A DNA stretch of 32,798 nt from Armatimonadota bacterium (GCA_023392285.1 JAEVZK010000119.1:1-32798), one strand, 5' to 3'. Shown: positions 1 to 8,147, counted from the first letter of the stretch. Numbers and translations: made by a program. The notes: generated from the sequence alone by a model not told the origin.

Positions 1-25
1 GCTCCCGACTGAGCTGGCCCGACCG

Positions 26-1516
26 TTATCCGCCTTTCGTTCTTCCCTTCAGGGCTCTGCCAACGGTGGACCCATGCCATTCATTGCCATGCCTGGTTCT
101 ATGACCCTCGGCATTAACAGTGGCTGCGATGCGCCGGAGCCCCATCCCCTGCCTGTGCAGTTGGCGTATTCGCTTCTTAGCTTCGCGTTCAGCGCGCTCA
201 CCCTCGTCCTTCCGTCTGACGATATCGTCGATTGCCGCAGTAATGCAGTCGTTGCCCTCGAACGTCCACCCCATCTCGGCGATCCGCCCTTCAGCCTGTT
301 CCCGACGATCCTCGTAAAAGTCGACGCTCACCTGATTCCAAGGCTGAGCTCTCATAGTTGCTAAGCCCAGCTTGTTCAACTCGTTGGCTGCCTTCTGTTG
401 ACTTAGTCCCCCATCTCGGAGGGAGAAGAGGCGCACAAGCACGACAGCCTGCTCGTACGTCATCGTTGCTACTGTGTTCTGCTGGGCACGCTTCGGCGCT
501 GGAGCCTCCGTGGGGTCGTCGGGGATCTGCGTTCCATTTGGCAGGCGGGTCACCGTCGTGATCAGATATGTTCTGGTCGCGGGATCAGAACGGTGCTCCA
601 GGATCGGCTCGTGAGCAACGACGTCGGCGCTGTACTTCCTACTGAACAAGGCCTCTGCGCGATACTGCGCCTCCGACTCGATGATTCTTCGAACTTGCAC
701 ATCCTTCCAGCCTCGCTTGCCGCCGTACTTCGTTGGAATCTGCTGTCTGTTCAACCACCTCGCAATGGCGCCGTATGGGTAGCCGATCGCGAACAGGCTG
801 AAAATGAGGCGTACGACCGCCGCCTCCCAGTCGTCGATCACCAGATTGGCCTCGCCTGTGTTTCGGGTAGTGGGACGCCATCGATAGCCAAATGGCACGT
901 TTCCACCCGAGTACGTGCCATGCCTCTGGATCGAAATCACCTTTGCCTCCGACATTCGAGACTTGATCACGAGACGCTCCCAGATGTTGAAAACCTGGAC
1001 CATTCCACGGAAGGCCACGCCAGCCGGGCCATCGGGAATGTTCTCGCTTGCGGAATAGATTCTCGTCTTGTGCAAATCGCACAGCTTGTTGATCTCGGCA
1101 GATAGAAACTCGTCTCGGCTGAGTCGACCGAGTGCGTGGCAATAGATGTTGCCGATCTGCCCGCTCGCGATCGCTTCCTTCAGGATGTCAATTCCGATAC
1201 GAGACTCCTCGGCACCCGAATCGACGTCCCAGATGATCATGTCCGGAACCTTGTTGTGGGTCTGCGCGAGCACGGCCACTCCCTGGAGCTGAGCATCTTT
1301 CCCGTAAGCGTCAGTTTGATGAATCGTGCTGGTTCTCCAGTAACCGATGCAGATGTCTCGGCGTCCGGTCGCCAGCAGCTCCTGCAGCTGAGCACGCAAC
1401 GCGACGGGATCGGGCGCTACATCCGTGCGCTGATTCCTGCCTTGCTTTCGGCGGGTAGGTGCGATGCGCACCAGTGCCTGCTCTCGAATCCAGTCGAGAT
1501 TGTTGTCGTTGATCAT
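26..1516 (-). CDS. Large serine recombinase (resolvase/invertase family)
   Basis: A 496-residue site-specific recombinase that would cut and rejoin DNA through a serine-DNA intermediate. The resolvase catalytic domain spans about 55-205: Y59-W-R61-T-S63 matches the family motif YxRxS with S63 as nucleophile, and the LGRLSRD stretch at 129-135 supplies the conserved arginines. A recombinase domain follows from VPFGY at 207-211 to about 300. The C-terminal part holds two further HTH-like stretches (around 375-400 and 450-490) but no cysteine zinc ribbon. Unusually, about 50 residues precede the catalytic domain, whereas the serine normally sits near residue 10. The ATG has a GGAGAG Shine-Dalgarno site close upstream. 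It is transcribed away from the rest of the island. It may move the island, or a smaller element nested in it. Confidence 0.88.
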   Translation of the reverse strand: MINDNNLDWIREQALVRIAPTRRKQGRNQRTDVAPDPVALRAQLQELLATGRRDICIGYWRTSTIHQTDAYGKDAQLQGVAVLAQTHNKVPDMIIWDVDSGAEESRIGIDILKEAIASGQIGNIYCHALGRLSRDEFLSAEINKLCDLHKTRIYSASENIPDGPAGVAFRGMVQVFNIWERLVIKSRMSEAKVISIQRHGTYSGGNVPFGYRWRPTTRNTGEANLVIDDWEAAVVRLIFSLFAIGYPYGAIARWLNRQQIPTKYGGKRGWKDVQVRRIIESEAQYRAEALFSRKYSADVVAHEPILEHRSDPATRTYLITTVTRLPNGTQIPDDPTEAPAPKRAQQNTVATMTYEQAVVLVRLFSLRDGGLSQQKAANELNKLGLATMRAQPWNQVSVDFYEDRREQAEGRIAEMGWTFEGNDCITAAIDDIVRRKDEGERAEREAKKRIRQLHRQGMGLRRIAATVNAEGHRTRHGNEWHGSTVGRALKGRTKGG

Positions 1517-1719
1517 GTTAAGCTCTCCTCTGCCTCTGCGTGCCAGTCCGTGTCGGTGCCTGACCCAGTTCGACTGACGCTGTCTCTACTTATTGTAAAA
1601 AGCAGGTAGGTAGCGTTCTGTGCTGCTGGTTCAGGCATTTTTGAACCTGCGCGGCTCTTTCTGCGGACTTCGCGAGTGGGCATGTAGGTGTCTTAATCGC
1701 GGCTCACGAAAGCTCCTGC

Positions 1720-1896
1720 ATGAGCGACGAAAACGTTGAGAAGCTGGTGACCATCGCCGAGGCAGCACGTGTACTGGCTGTCGGAGTGCGAACCATCTAC
1801 CGGAAGATCGAAGCTGGGGACATTAAGCCGGTCTACGTGACGCCAGACACGCCGCGGATTCGTTGGTCTGACCTGATGCGGATCATGCAGGGCTGA
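1720..1896 (+). CDS. Small HTH protein, excisionase/MerR-like (58 aa)
   Basis: A 58-residue open frame starting with ATG. The segment from about residue 10 (VTIAEAARVLAVGVRTIYRKI) reads like the HTH_17/excisionase DNA-binding fold: 'xIxEAAxxLxVxxxTIYRxIxxGxI', then a wing and a final tryptophan-containing helix. Such proteins bend DNA at attachment sites and direct a recombinase toward excision. It lies divergently from the serine recombinase across about 200 bases, a common arrangement for recombinase and directionality factor. No clear Shine-Dalgarno site is visible. A small transcriptional regulator is the alternative. Confidence 0.7.
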   Translation: MSDENVEKLVTIAEAARVLAVGVRTIYRKIEAGDIKPVYVTPDTPRIRWSDLMRIMQG

Positions 1897-1935
1897 AGCT
1901 TCCTTTGATGCTGCCCTAACGTCCCTTCATTAACC

Positions 1936-2277
1936 GTGCCGGGTGAAGAGGCGCAGGGGCCCGCCTACCCCAACGAGTTGCGTACCATACGAACCGAGCG
2001 TGAGATGACACGCGAGGAGCTCAGCTACGCCTGTAGGCAGCTCGCGGAGAAGAAGCCTGAGCAGCACCGAACCGTTAGTGTAGGCACCCTCCGAAACCTG
2101 GAGCTTGGAGTCACGCGCCCCAAACCCTCCGTGGCGCGCACGATCGCGGCAGCGCTGAAGTTGAAGGTCGACGTGATCTTCACGTCCGGAGTCGACACCT
2201 CGATCAGCAATCCGTCAGGGCGAACGCGCATTCCTCCTGACCGCCCGAAAGGCGGCCGACCCAGGAAGGAAGAATAA
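1936..2277 (+). CDS. XRE-family helix-turn-helix regulator
   Basis: 113 residues from a GTG start. The core (about residues 14-80) has the XRE pattern: NELRTIRTEREMTREELSYA for helices 1-2, then a recognition segment SVGTLRNLELGVTRPKPSVA, then ARTIAAALKLKVDVIF, as in Cro/C1-type repressors. An extra charged insertion (LAEKKPEQHR) sits between helices 2 and 3. The tail is basic and proline-rich and ends RPRKEE. It lies 31 bases before the promoter of the ATPase gene, so it may control that operon or the island itself. The start is uncertain, as no Shine-Dalgarno site precedes the GTG. Confidence 0.75.
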   Translation: MPGEEAQGPAYPNELRTIRTEREMTREELSYACRQLAEKKPEQHRTVSVGTLRNLELGVTRPKPSVARTIAAALKLKVDVIFTSGVDTSISNPSGRTRIPPDRPKGGRPRKEE

Positions 2278-2283
2278 AACACC

Positions 2284-2313
2284 TGGACTTAATAGCAACT
2301 CCGCGTGTATAAT
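2284..2313 (+). promoter_or_regulatory. Sigma-70-type promoter for the GHKL ATPase operon
   Basis: A perfect TATAAT at 2308-2313 is preceded, with an 18-base spacer, by TGGACT at 2284-2289 (four of six bases match TTGACA). It is followed by a strong GGAGGAG ribosome binding site at 2331-2337, eight bases before the ATG at 2346. It lies immediately after the XRE gene. Confidence 0.65.
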
Positions 2314-2345
2314 GCTGCTCATCCCGCTCGGGAGGAGCAGTTCAT

Positions 2346-3824
2346 ATGAGAATCAAAGAGTCCATCGGAAGGGGGATCCTTCGCGCCCTGAGAAGCCAGT
2401 TCGCCTCTCCATACGAGGCAGTGCGCGAGATTATCGACAACGCGCTCGATCACCGTCAGGGCCAGCACGTGGAGATCGACGTAACCTTCAACGGCTCAAC
2501 CTTGGCCGTTCAAAACATCGGTGGCCGCGGAATGGGACCGGAGCAGATTCGGGATTTCGTTTCTTGGGGAGCACCCGCTGATCGCGAGGACGGGGCGATT
2601 GGCTACTACTCACAGGGCGGTAAGGCGGCGTGTATGTACCTCGGAACAGGGTTCAACTTGACGGCGAAGCGCGCCGGGGATCACCAATTCTTCGTATTGT
2701 CAGATCCTGATTTGCGGGATCGTCTTGAGCCCCGCGACTATGGCGATCTCAGGGCCTTAGCGGAGGAAGATCGCGTTGACTTACCCCGGGTGGCGGCTGA
2801 GATGGGCTACGTACGGCTGGAGGTGCTTGGACTCGACGCCACTCTGAACATCTCAGAAGAGGGCCTGAAACACGATCTCTCAGCCGCGTACTCTCCGCTG
2901 CTCTTCAACGAATCTGTGTCCATTCGATTAAATGGCAATGGGGTGCGACCCCGCATCGTGCTACTGGATGATGAGGTTGCATGTGAGACGATCCGTGTCC
3001 GTCTCGACCATGTCAAAGCGGATGGCTTCGTCGGGAAGGTGCAGCGAGGAGCGAACCGCCCGGCTCCTCGTCCCGGCTTCTCGGTTTATTGGAGGGGCCG
3101 CCTGGTGCAGGAGGGAGTTTGGTTTTCTGCCAATCCATATGCGAAGGGATCCCTTGCCGGACTCTATGGCGAGCTGACTGTCGAGGGGCTGATGCCGAAC
3201 CTCAACAAGAGTGGCTTCGTTGAGGAAGGCAGCCATCTTTGGAGTTTGCTGGGGGAGGAGGTGATTCAACAAGCCGCGCCCGTGCTTGAGGCGCTACGAT
3301 CTCCGAACGACGGCACCCGGATCACCCTCCGCGACCGGAGACTTGCTCGTCAAACGCGACAGGAGCTGCAAGGGATACTCGATCGTCTCCTTAGCCGCGG
3401 CACGATCTTGATCGAGGAAGAACGCACGATCAGAATCACCCGCGGCGGGGGAACGTCCCCAGCAGGTGGCCGCGGCGGAAGACCCTCCGGATCTAAGGAG
3501 CCTGCGAACAAGGGCGAGCGGGAGCGAGAGGAACGAGAGGCTGACGGGCTCGTGCTTCCCGAGATCATTGTGGATGCATGGGGAGCTCCCGTCCGCGCAG
3601 AGACCAGGCGGTTGCCGAACGGCTCGTTCTTGATCGCCGTCAACAAGGCCCATCCCTCCTACGGAGTCGCCAATGCCCGATATGCCATCGCAGAGAGCGT
3701 GATCGTCGAGGCGCTAAGAGCGTCTGGCGGGTTGACCGGCATCGACGAATACGTGACGGAGGTCGACGCAGTGCTGGCCGAGTGGGCAACCAATCATGTG
3801 AGGAGCGAAGATGAGACGCTCTGA
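2346..3824 (+). CDS. GHKL (Hsp90/MORC-like) ATPase
   Basis: A 492-residue protein with an N-terminal GHKL ATP-binding domain. The N-box is EIIDNALDH (28-36). The G1 region NIGGRGMG (57-64) resembles the family's DNGxGM, but Asn57 stands where the adenine-binding Asp is expected. The G2 loop is SQGGKAACMYLG (89-100). Residues 180-320 probably form the transducer part. A basic/acidic low-complexity linker (about 370-400) precedes a C-terminal domain. GHKL ATPases of this sort, including MORC-like ones, occur in prokaryotic defence and mobile-element gene sets. It is not MutL, GyrB or a histidine kinase, because their partner domains are absent. It has its own promoter and a strong Shine-Dalgarno site, and it overlaps the next gene by 14 bases. 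ATP binding is well supported; the biological role is inferred. Confidence 0.82.
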   Translation: MRIKESIGRGILRALRSQFASPYEAVREIIDNALDHRQGQHVEIDVTFNGSTLAVQNIGGRGMGPEQIRDFVSWGAPADREDGAIGYYSQGGKAACMYLGTGFNLTAKRAGDHQFFVLSDPDLRDRLEPRDYGDLRALAEEDRVDLPRVAAEMGYVRLEVLGLDATLNISEEGLKHDLSAAYSPLLFNESVSIRLNGNGVRPRIVLLDDEVACETIRVRLDHVKADGFVGKVQRGANRPAPRPGFSVYWRGRLVQEGVWFSANPYAKGSLAGLYGELTVEGLMPNLNKSGFVEEGSHLWSLLGEEVIQQAAPVLEALRSPNDGTRITLRDRRLARQTRQELQGILDRLLSRGTILIEEERTIRITRGGGTSPAGGRGGRPSGSKEPANKGEREREEREADGLVLPEIIVDAWGAPVRAETRRLPNGSFLIAVNKAHPSYGVANARYAIAESVIVEALRASGGLTGIDEYVTEVDAVLAEWATNHVRSEDETL

Positions 3825-4221
3825 AGCCATGGGGCGCCCTGACAAGCAGGCGCGCGCTTTCGCATTGATTCTCAGGGAAGTGATCGATGACATCGTGCTC
3901 GTGAGAAACGACGATACGTACAGACCGCAGATGAGATTCGATGGGAGAGGAATCCGGGCGTTTTGGTCGCCGATCGACAATGGTGACTCCGGAGATTGGG
4001 AGACTTGCCTCATCGAAGTGCATGAGCGTAGGCCGCCTGAGGATCTCCAGGAACTATTACTGGCATGCGAAGTGGTGCCGGGCGTCTATGGTCCTCGAGC
4101 TCAAATCGACTGGCGTGGTGCATGGAAGACGCGGGTGCAGATGTACTACGAGGTTGAAGCGGCCGTGGATAACCGAAGCGTCAACTACCTCATCCAGTTC
4201 GACCCTGACGAAAAACCCTAA
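3811..4221 (+). CDS. Unknown protein coupled to the GHKL ATPase
   Basis: 136 residues, not recognised. The ATG lies inside the last codons of the ATPase gene and has AGGAG at 3801-3805, five bases upstream, so the two are probably translated together and may form a complex. The protein is soluble and acidic toward its end, with no cysteine-pair motif or transmembrane segment. A central stretch (about 40-80) alternates hydrophobic and charged residues and may be a beta-rich fold. In a two-gene module it could be the regulator or effector of the ATPase. No catalytic motif is visible. Confidence 0.7.
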   Translation: MRRSEAMGRPDKQARAFALILREVIDDIVLVRNDDTYRPQMRFDGRGIRAFWSPIDNGDSGDWETCLIEVHERRPPEDLQELLLACEVVPGVYGPRAQIDWRGAWKTRVQMYYEVEAAVDNRSVNYLIQFDPDEKP

Positions 4222-4285
4222 GAAAATCTTTAGCCGTTTTGCATTGCACGCGACATGACCAGACCTGTAACCAACCAGGTGAGTC

Positions 4286-4648
4286 ATGGACGAGCAGAAG
4301 ATGAGACGAGCAGCGATGTATCCGCTTCCCATGCGGCTAACAGTGGCATCTGATCTGACCGGCATTCCGCGCAACACCCTGAACGACATGATCCTCGATG
4401 GTCAGCTCAGGGCTAAGCGCCACGGAAAGCACTGCATGCTCGACGCCCGCGACATCCTGGCTTGGTTCGAGGACTTGCCAGATGCACAACCCACTCGAAT
4501 CAGATCGACAACCCATGCCGAAAGGCCGACGCAACGATTACGAGGGAACCCTCGAGAAGCTGAAGAGCGGAAAGTTCCGCTACAAGGGCTGGCTCAACGG
4601 CCAGCTCGTCTGCGGCTCCGCCGCCCCGACGAAAGCGCAAGCTCATAA
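4286..4648 (+). CDS. HTH (excisionase-like) protein overlapping the integrase gene
   Basis: 120 residues. The first about 65 carry an HTH_17/excisionase-type domain (RLTVASDLTGIPRNTLNDMI, then a wing with GQLRAKRHGK, then LDARDILAWFEDL). The tail after about residue 68 is arginine-rich and is read through the start of the integrase gene in another frame, so it is probably not conserved. An AGGTGAG site is close to the ATG, and ACCTG/CAGGT half-sites (4263-4267, 4276-4280) flank the leader. A small HTH gene running into an integrase gene is a classic xis-int arrangement, here with a 167-base overlap. The likely role is directionality factor for the tyrosine integrase. Confidence 0.68.
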   Translation: MDEQKMRRAAMYPLPMRLTVASDLTGIPRNTLNDMILDGQLRAKRHGKHCMLDARDILAWFEDLPDAQPTRIRSTTHAERPTQRLRGNPREAEERKVPLQGLAQRPARLRLRRPDESASS

Positions 4649-5738
4649 GAACTACAAGGAGAAGCTTGCTGCTCTCCAGAATCCGCCTCCACCTATTGTG
4701 GAGGCCTTGCCGAAGCTCTCGAACTTCGTGCAAGAGCTTCTCGACGGACCTTATCACCAACGGGTACTCGACGGCACGATGGCGCCGACGACCTGGAACA
4801 TGTACGAACAGGTGTGGCGGCTCAAGCTGAGCGGGACGGCCCTTGGAAACATGGCGATCGATGTCATCACGCCTGAAGACGTCAATGCGTGGGTGAGCTC
4901 GCTTATGACTGAGCACCGAGTGACGAAGAAGGGCAAAGTCTTTCTTCCCCGGCCAGTCCGCAATACGAGCAAGCGCCGGATCCTCGGAATGCTCGGTGCA
5001 ATGTACTCCTACGCGATCGAGCAGAAGAAACTCGAGATCAGGAACCCATGCGAAAAAGCCTATAAGCCTCCCGTCGACGAAGTGGAATTCGTGACTCTAA
5101 ATGCCGTTGAGGTGGAGGAGCTTCTGGCACTCTGCGACAAGGAAGACCCTGGTTTGGTCGGCAGTGAGAAGGAGAAGGCCCGGATGATCGCCAGCAACCG
5201 GCGACGCAGATTGATCACTTTGCTCGGCCTGCACGGCTTCGGGCCCGCCGAAATGTGCGGACTGAAGAAGGAGGACTTTGATGGTGAAGGCATTGAGCCG
5301 CGTCGGCAGCGGCAGCGCCTGGGGCAGTGGGGCATCACCGAACGCGATCAGCTCAAGACCAAGGAGAGGAAGCAGTGGATTCCGATAGACGAAGAGCTGG
5401 TCTCCCTGCTGAACGAGAACCAAGCCGGTTACGTGCTGCAGATTGAGCCAGGCAAGCCGATGGAACCGAGCAACCTTCGCCGCACATTTGAAGGGATGGT
5501 GAAGGGCACTAAGTTCGAGAAGATGACGCCGTATGACCTTCGACACACGTTCGCACAACGGCTGCTTGACGAAGGAGTCGACGTCAAGACCGCTGCGGAG
5601 CTGATGCGGCATTCAGTCGAGGTCTTTCTCAAGCGGTATGTAAAGAGCGACAAGGCAAGAAAGATCGCTGCAATGAAAAAGCTTCAGGAGTCGCGAAAGA
5701 AGGCGAAGGAGCAGGCGACTAATGGCAGCATCGATTAG
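4482..5738 (+). CDS. Tyrosine-type site-specific integrase
   Basis: 418 residues from the ATG that has GAGGA eight bases upstream; a longer reading frame begins at 4398 and an ATG at 4515 is the alternative. It has an N-terminal arm (15-60), a SAM-like core-binding domain (about 80-190) and a catalytic domain (205-395). Box II reads Y351-D-L-R354-H355, followed by R376-H377 and the nucleophile Y386, so Arg II, His III and Tyr are present and the first His of HxxR is Tyr. At the Arg I position, normally G-x-R-x-x-E, I read HGFGPAE (251-257), with Gly254 where Arg is expected. This may be a divergent subfamily or a weakened enzyme. It is the natural candidate to have recombined at the tRNA remnant 2.7 kb downstream. 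Confidence 0.88.
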   Translation: MHNPLESDRQPMPKGRRNDYEGTLEKLKSGKFRYKGWLNGQLVCGSAAPTKAQAHKNYKEKLAALQNPPPPIVEALPKLSNFVQELLDGPYHQRVLDGTMAPTTWNMYEQVWRLKLSGTALGNMAIDVITPEDVNAWVSSLMTEHRVTKKGKVFLPRPVRNTSKRRILGMLGAMYSYAIEQKKLEIRNPCEKAYKPPVDEVEFVTLNAVEVEELLALCDKEDPGLVGSEKEKARMIASNRRRRLITLLGLHGFGPAEMCGLKKEDFDGEGIEPRRQRQRLGQWGITERDQLKTKERKQWIPIDEELVSLLNENQAGYVLQIEPGKPMEPSNLRRTFEGMVKGTKFEKMTPYDLRHTFAQRLLDEGVDVKTAAELMRHSVEVFLKRYVKSDKARKIAAMKKLQESRKKAKEQATNGSID

Positions 5739-6192
5739 CTTTTGTGCGAACTGATGGCGCACAGATCGCGTTCAGAAGGCGACTGCGCCATAGCCGCCGA
5801 CTGTTGAGCGGCGTTTCGGAAGTCCAACCGTGATCAATAATCGTCGTAGTCATCGCAATCGAAGCTGTCAGTTCGCTCACTTCGTCGCATCCCTCGTTCC
5901 TCGCAGCGATTGCATGGCAGAGGCTCGCCACATTTATCACAAATCGAGCTCCACGATGGAAATGAGGGTTCGTCTTGGTCGTCCGAAGTCGCTGGTTCTC
6001 GCCGGACGGACTCACGCCTTCCAAGCAAGGATGACAGAAGAGTGATAAGCTTCATATCCACCACATTTTGCACCGAGTGCGAAGACAGTGCCGGCGTCTG
6101 CAACAGTATCAGCGGGTTCAAGGAATGCTGGTGGGGCCCAAGCCACGTGAGGTGTGCGAACTGGCTTAGCGGGAGGGCCCAGAGGGGTTAGG
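5739..6192. other. Gene-poor gap between integrase and nucleotidyltransferase
   Basis: No confident gene lies on the plus strand. A TGTGCG/CGCACA inverted repeat (5743-5748 with 5758-5763) follows the integrase stop but has no T-run behind it, so a terminator is not established. One possible minus-strand small gene (5834-6055) is listed separately. Competing plus-strand frames across 5910-6191 have no convincing start site. Confidence 0.5.
5834..6055 (-). CDS. Possible small zinc-ribbon protein with acidic tail
   Basis: 73 residues if started at the ATG at 6053-6055. The frame contains CDKCGEPLPCNRC, a tight CxxC...CxxC arrangement that could bind zinc, and ends in an acidic, tyrosine-containing tail (FDCDDYDDY). 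The upstream region offers only a weak GGTGG close to the ATG and no obvious promoter. It may be a real small cargo gene or chance coding. The cysteine pairs and the lack of another gene here are the only support. Confidence 0.3.
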   Translation of the reverse strand: MKLITLLSSLLGRRESVRREPATSDDQDEPSFPSWSSICDKCGEPLPCNRCEERGMRRSERTDSFDCDDYDDY

Positions 6193-6951
6193 TTGATCTA
6201 TTACGAAAATTCCTTTGGATACTTGGTCAATCCAGGAACCGTTGTTGACACGAAGTGGGTGCGGGCGGCGCAGCAATTTGTGGACCTATCGTTGCAGCTC
6301 TGCCCCTCGATAACATCAGCGTACCTTCGGGGATCAGCTTGCACCGGGGAAGCAATCGATCTGATCGCCGATCTTGACCTTATCTTCGTAACTGAAGGAA
6401 ATGCGGCAGAGGAGGACATCGCTGGCATTAGGGCTGCGAAGCAAAACCTCTTAGGGGAACACCGTTATATAACGCGTGTTGACACCAGAATGATCTCAAG
6501 ACACGATCTACTCTTACCCGGTAAACACCATCACGCTAAATTCCTCATCAAGGTAACTGCTCGTCCGCTCCATGGGGAGGACCTCACGCCATTGTTGCCC
6601 TGCTACTCGGCGAGTTTAGAGACCGCACGACTTCTTTACGGACGCCTACATGAAAGAATTGAGAAGTCGATGGCAGCTACTTGGGGCGGTCCTTTCCCGT
6701 CCGGAAGCGACGCCGTCATGGCGAGGCACTGCATACGCGCGATGTATACCTTGGGGATGGACGGGACGAAAGAGTTCACGCGCGACCTGCGATTGTGCTT
6801 AGCACGAGCGCAAGCGTTGTTCCCCAAGCTGCATCGTGAAATGGAAACACTGCGCAAGTGTGCCCTGATGTACCAATGTGATAAACGGGACTACCACCTC
6901 GCACTAAGTGCCGCGTCCGTGTTGTTTTGTGAAGAGTTTTCAACTACCTGA
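6193..6951 (+). CDS. Nucleotidyltransferase-fold protein
   Basis: 252 residues from a TTG with AGAGGGG five bases upstream; a GTG at 6154 would add 13 residues but has no ribosome binding site. Near residue 47 it has LRGSACTGEA followed by D60-L-D62, the G-S...DxD metal-binding signature of the polymerase-beta-like nucleotidyltransferase superfamily. The C-terminal half is helical and recalls the helical bundle of aminoglycoside adenylyltransferases (RHCIRAMYTLGMDGTKEFTR near its start), but similarity to a named family is not clear. The 3' end overlaps the oxygenase gene on the other strand by 61 bases. It may adenylylate a small molecule, a protein or the neighbouring peptide; the substrate is unknown. 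Confidence 0.7.
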   Translation: MIYYENSFGYLVNPGTVVDTKWVRAAQQFVDLSLQLCPSITSAYLRGSACTGEAIDLIADLDLIFVTEGNAAEEDIAGIRAAKQNLLGEHRYITRVDTRMISRHDLLLPGKHHHAKFLIKVTARPLHGEDLTPLLPCYSASLETARLLYGRLHERIEKSMAATWGGPFPSGSDAVMARHCIRAMYTLGMDGTKEFTRDLRLCLARAQALFPKLHREMETLRKCALMYQCDKRDYHLALSAASVLFCEEFSTT

Positions 6952-8147
6952 GGTTTTGCCGGTGACAGAACCAAAAGAAAGCCTTCAGCGATCAGTCGCC
7001 GCGCAAGCACCAGTCGTCCGCTCTCATCAAGATCGGGCTCCAAATCGCTAAGATTATAAGCGTCACCTGTCAGAAGCCGGTTAAGAGCGGGTTCTATGAA
7101 GGAGGGGAACGTTACGCACTTCCGCGAAAAGTGCAAGTGAACTCTTTCTCCTTCGCGCCGAAGCCGGGAAGTGATAAACGGCCGCATCTTGACCTTGCTC
7201 TCGCCGCTGATGGTCTGAGCAGCCTTGAGTTGGGCGAGTTGCCCTTCCAAAGGTAGTTGGCAACGGGTGATGAACTTTAGAGCAGTGTCTTCCACAACTT
7301 TGCTCCAATCCACGGCCAACATGGCGGTGCTTATTTTTCTCTCGGCCATTTCGGCAACTTCCGAGAAATCGTCCAATGTGGCATATCCAACTGGAAGGCT
7401 GCTTCGAAGCGCAGGCTGCTCTTTCAGTTGCGAGAGCACCGCGTGGATTAAGTCTTGCCACGTCACAGTGGGCAAACCCAAAGTTATGTGAAGAGAATCA
7501 TCGTCGGCAGTGAGAGCTTCGTGAACGAATCCGCGGGGCAGGTACAGCAGATCCCCTGCTCGCAAAGTTGCTTCTTCTTGGAGCTGAGCGATGTCAATGT
7601 CGCGGCCCTTCTGATTGCCGAGAGGCAAGTGATGGGGCGCATCATATATTCTCCAAACCTTACTTCCTGAAACTTGGAGGACGAAAACCTCGTGGGTGTC
7701 ATAGTGGGCCGCAAAGCCCTGAGAGCCTTTGGGCGTGAAATAAATGTTTGTTTGACACCTGAACGTGAGTTCGCTTTCCAGTGAGCGCGTCAGATTCCTC
7801 AACGGTGGCCATCGCCTGTGTAGTGCCTGAAGAATGATCGTAGCTCCTTCGGCAAAGTGCTGAAAAACCGCTTCAGGGATTGCGACGTCAGCAAAGGCCG
7901 AGCTTCCCCAAGGCACGGTTTCCAGATAGGACCGGCGATCCAGTTCTTCGCCGTCGCGGACAAGCCTAATGGCCGGATATTGAAGATGGCCAGAGGCCAA
8001 AAGGCTATCTACATCTGACAGAGTGAGAACATCCCCGTAGAAGCCGGGCTCTCCTCGAGACAGCCTTAAAGGCTTCTTCTCCCAGTATTCGCTGAAGAAC
8101 TCCTGCGTGCTCAGCGGCGAAATGAGGTCCGCCAGAGACAAGGACAT
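6891..8147 (-). CDS. JmjC/cupin_4 2-oxoglutarate-dependent oxygenase
   Basis: 418 residues. The double-stranded beta-helix core carries the iron triad H148-Y-D150 (AAHYDTHEVFVLQVSG) and H209 (LPRGFVHEA), matching the HxD...H pattern of cupin_4/JmjC enzymes such as the ribosomal oxygenase YcfD/RoxA. The C-terminal third (about 250-400) fits the dimerisation/winged-helix part of that family. Known members hydroxylate side chains of ribosomal proteins with iron, oxygen and 2-oxoglutarate. Here the gene lies in a mobile island, and its ATG overlaps the stop of a 47-codon peptide gene as TGATG. It is therefore probably translated from the peptide's message, and the peptide is its likely substrate. 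The family call is firm; the substrate is inferred. Confidence 0.85.
   Translation of the reverse strand: MSLSLADLISPLSTQEFFSEYWEKKPLRLSRGEPGFYGDVLTLSDVDSLLASGHLQYPAIRLVRDGEELDRRSYLETVPWGSSAFADVAIPEAVFQHFAEGATIILQALHRRWPPLRNLTRSLESELTFRCQTNIYFTPKGSQGFAAHYDTHEVFVLQVSGSKVWRIYDAPHHLPLGNQKGRDIDIAQLQEEATLRAGDLLYLPRGFVHEALTADDDSLHITLGLPTVTWQDLIHAVLSQLKEQPALRSSLPVGYATLDDFSEVAEMAERKISTAMLAVDWSKVVEDTALKFITRCQLPLEGQLAQLKAAQTISGESKVKMRPFITSRLRREGERVHLHFSRKCVTFPSFIEPALNRLLTGDAYNLSDLEPDLDESGRLVLARRLIAEGFLLVLSPAKPQVVENSSQNNTDAALSARW

Noticed and set aside
593..1142. Frames opposite and out of phase with the serine recombinase
   Set aside because: Overlap a gene with clear catalytic motifs and show no family pattern.
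5743..5763. Rho-independent terminator after the integrase
   Set aside because: A six-base stem is present, but no T-run follows on either strand.
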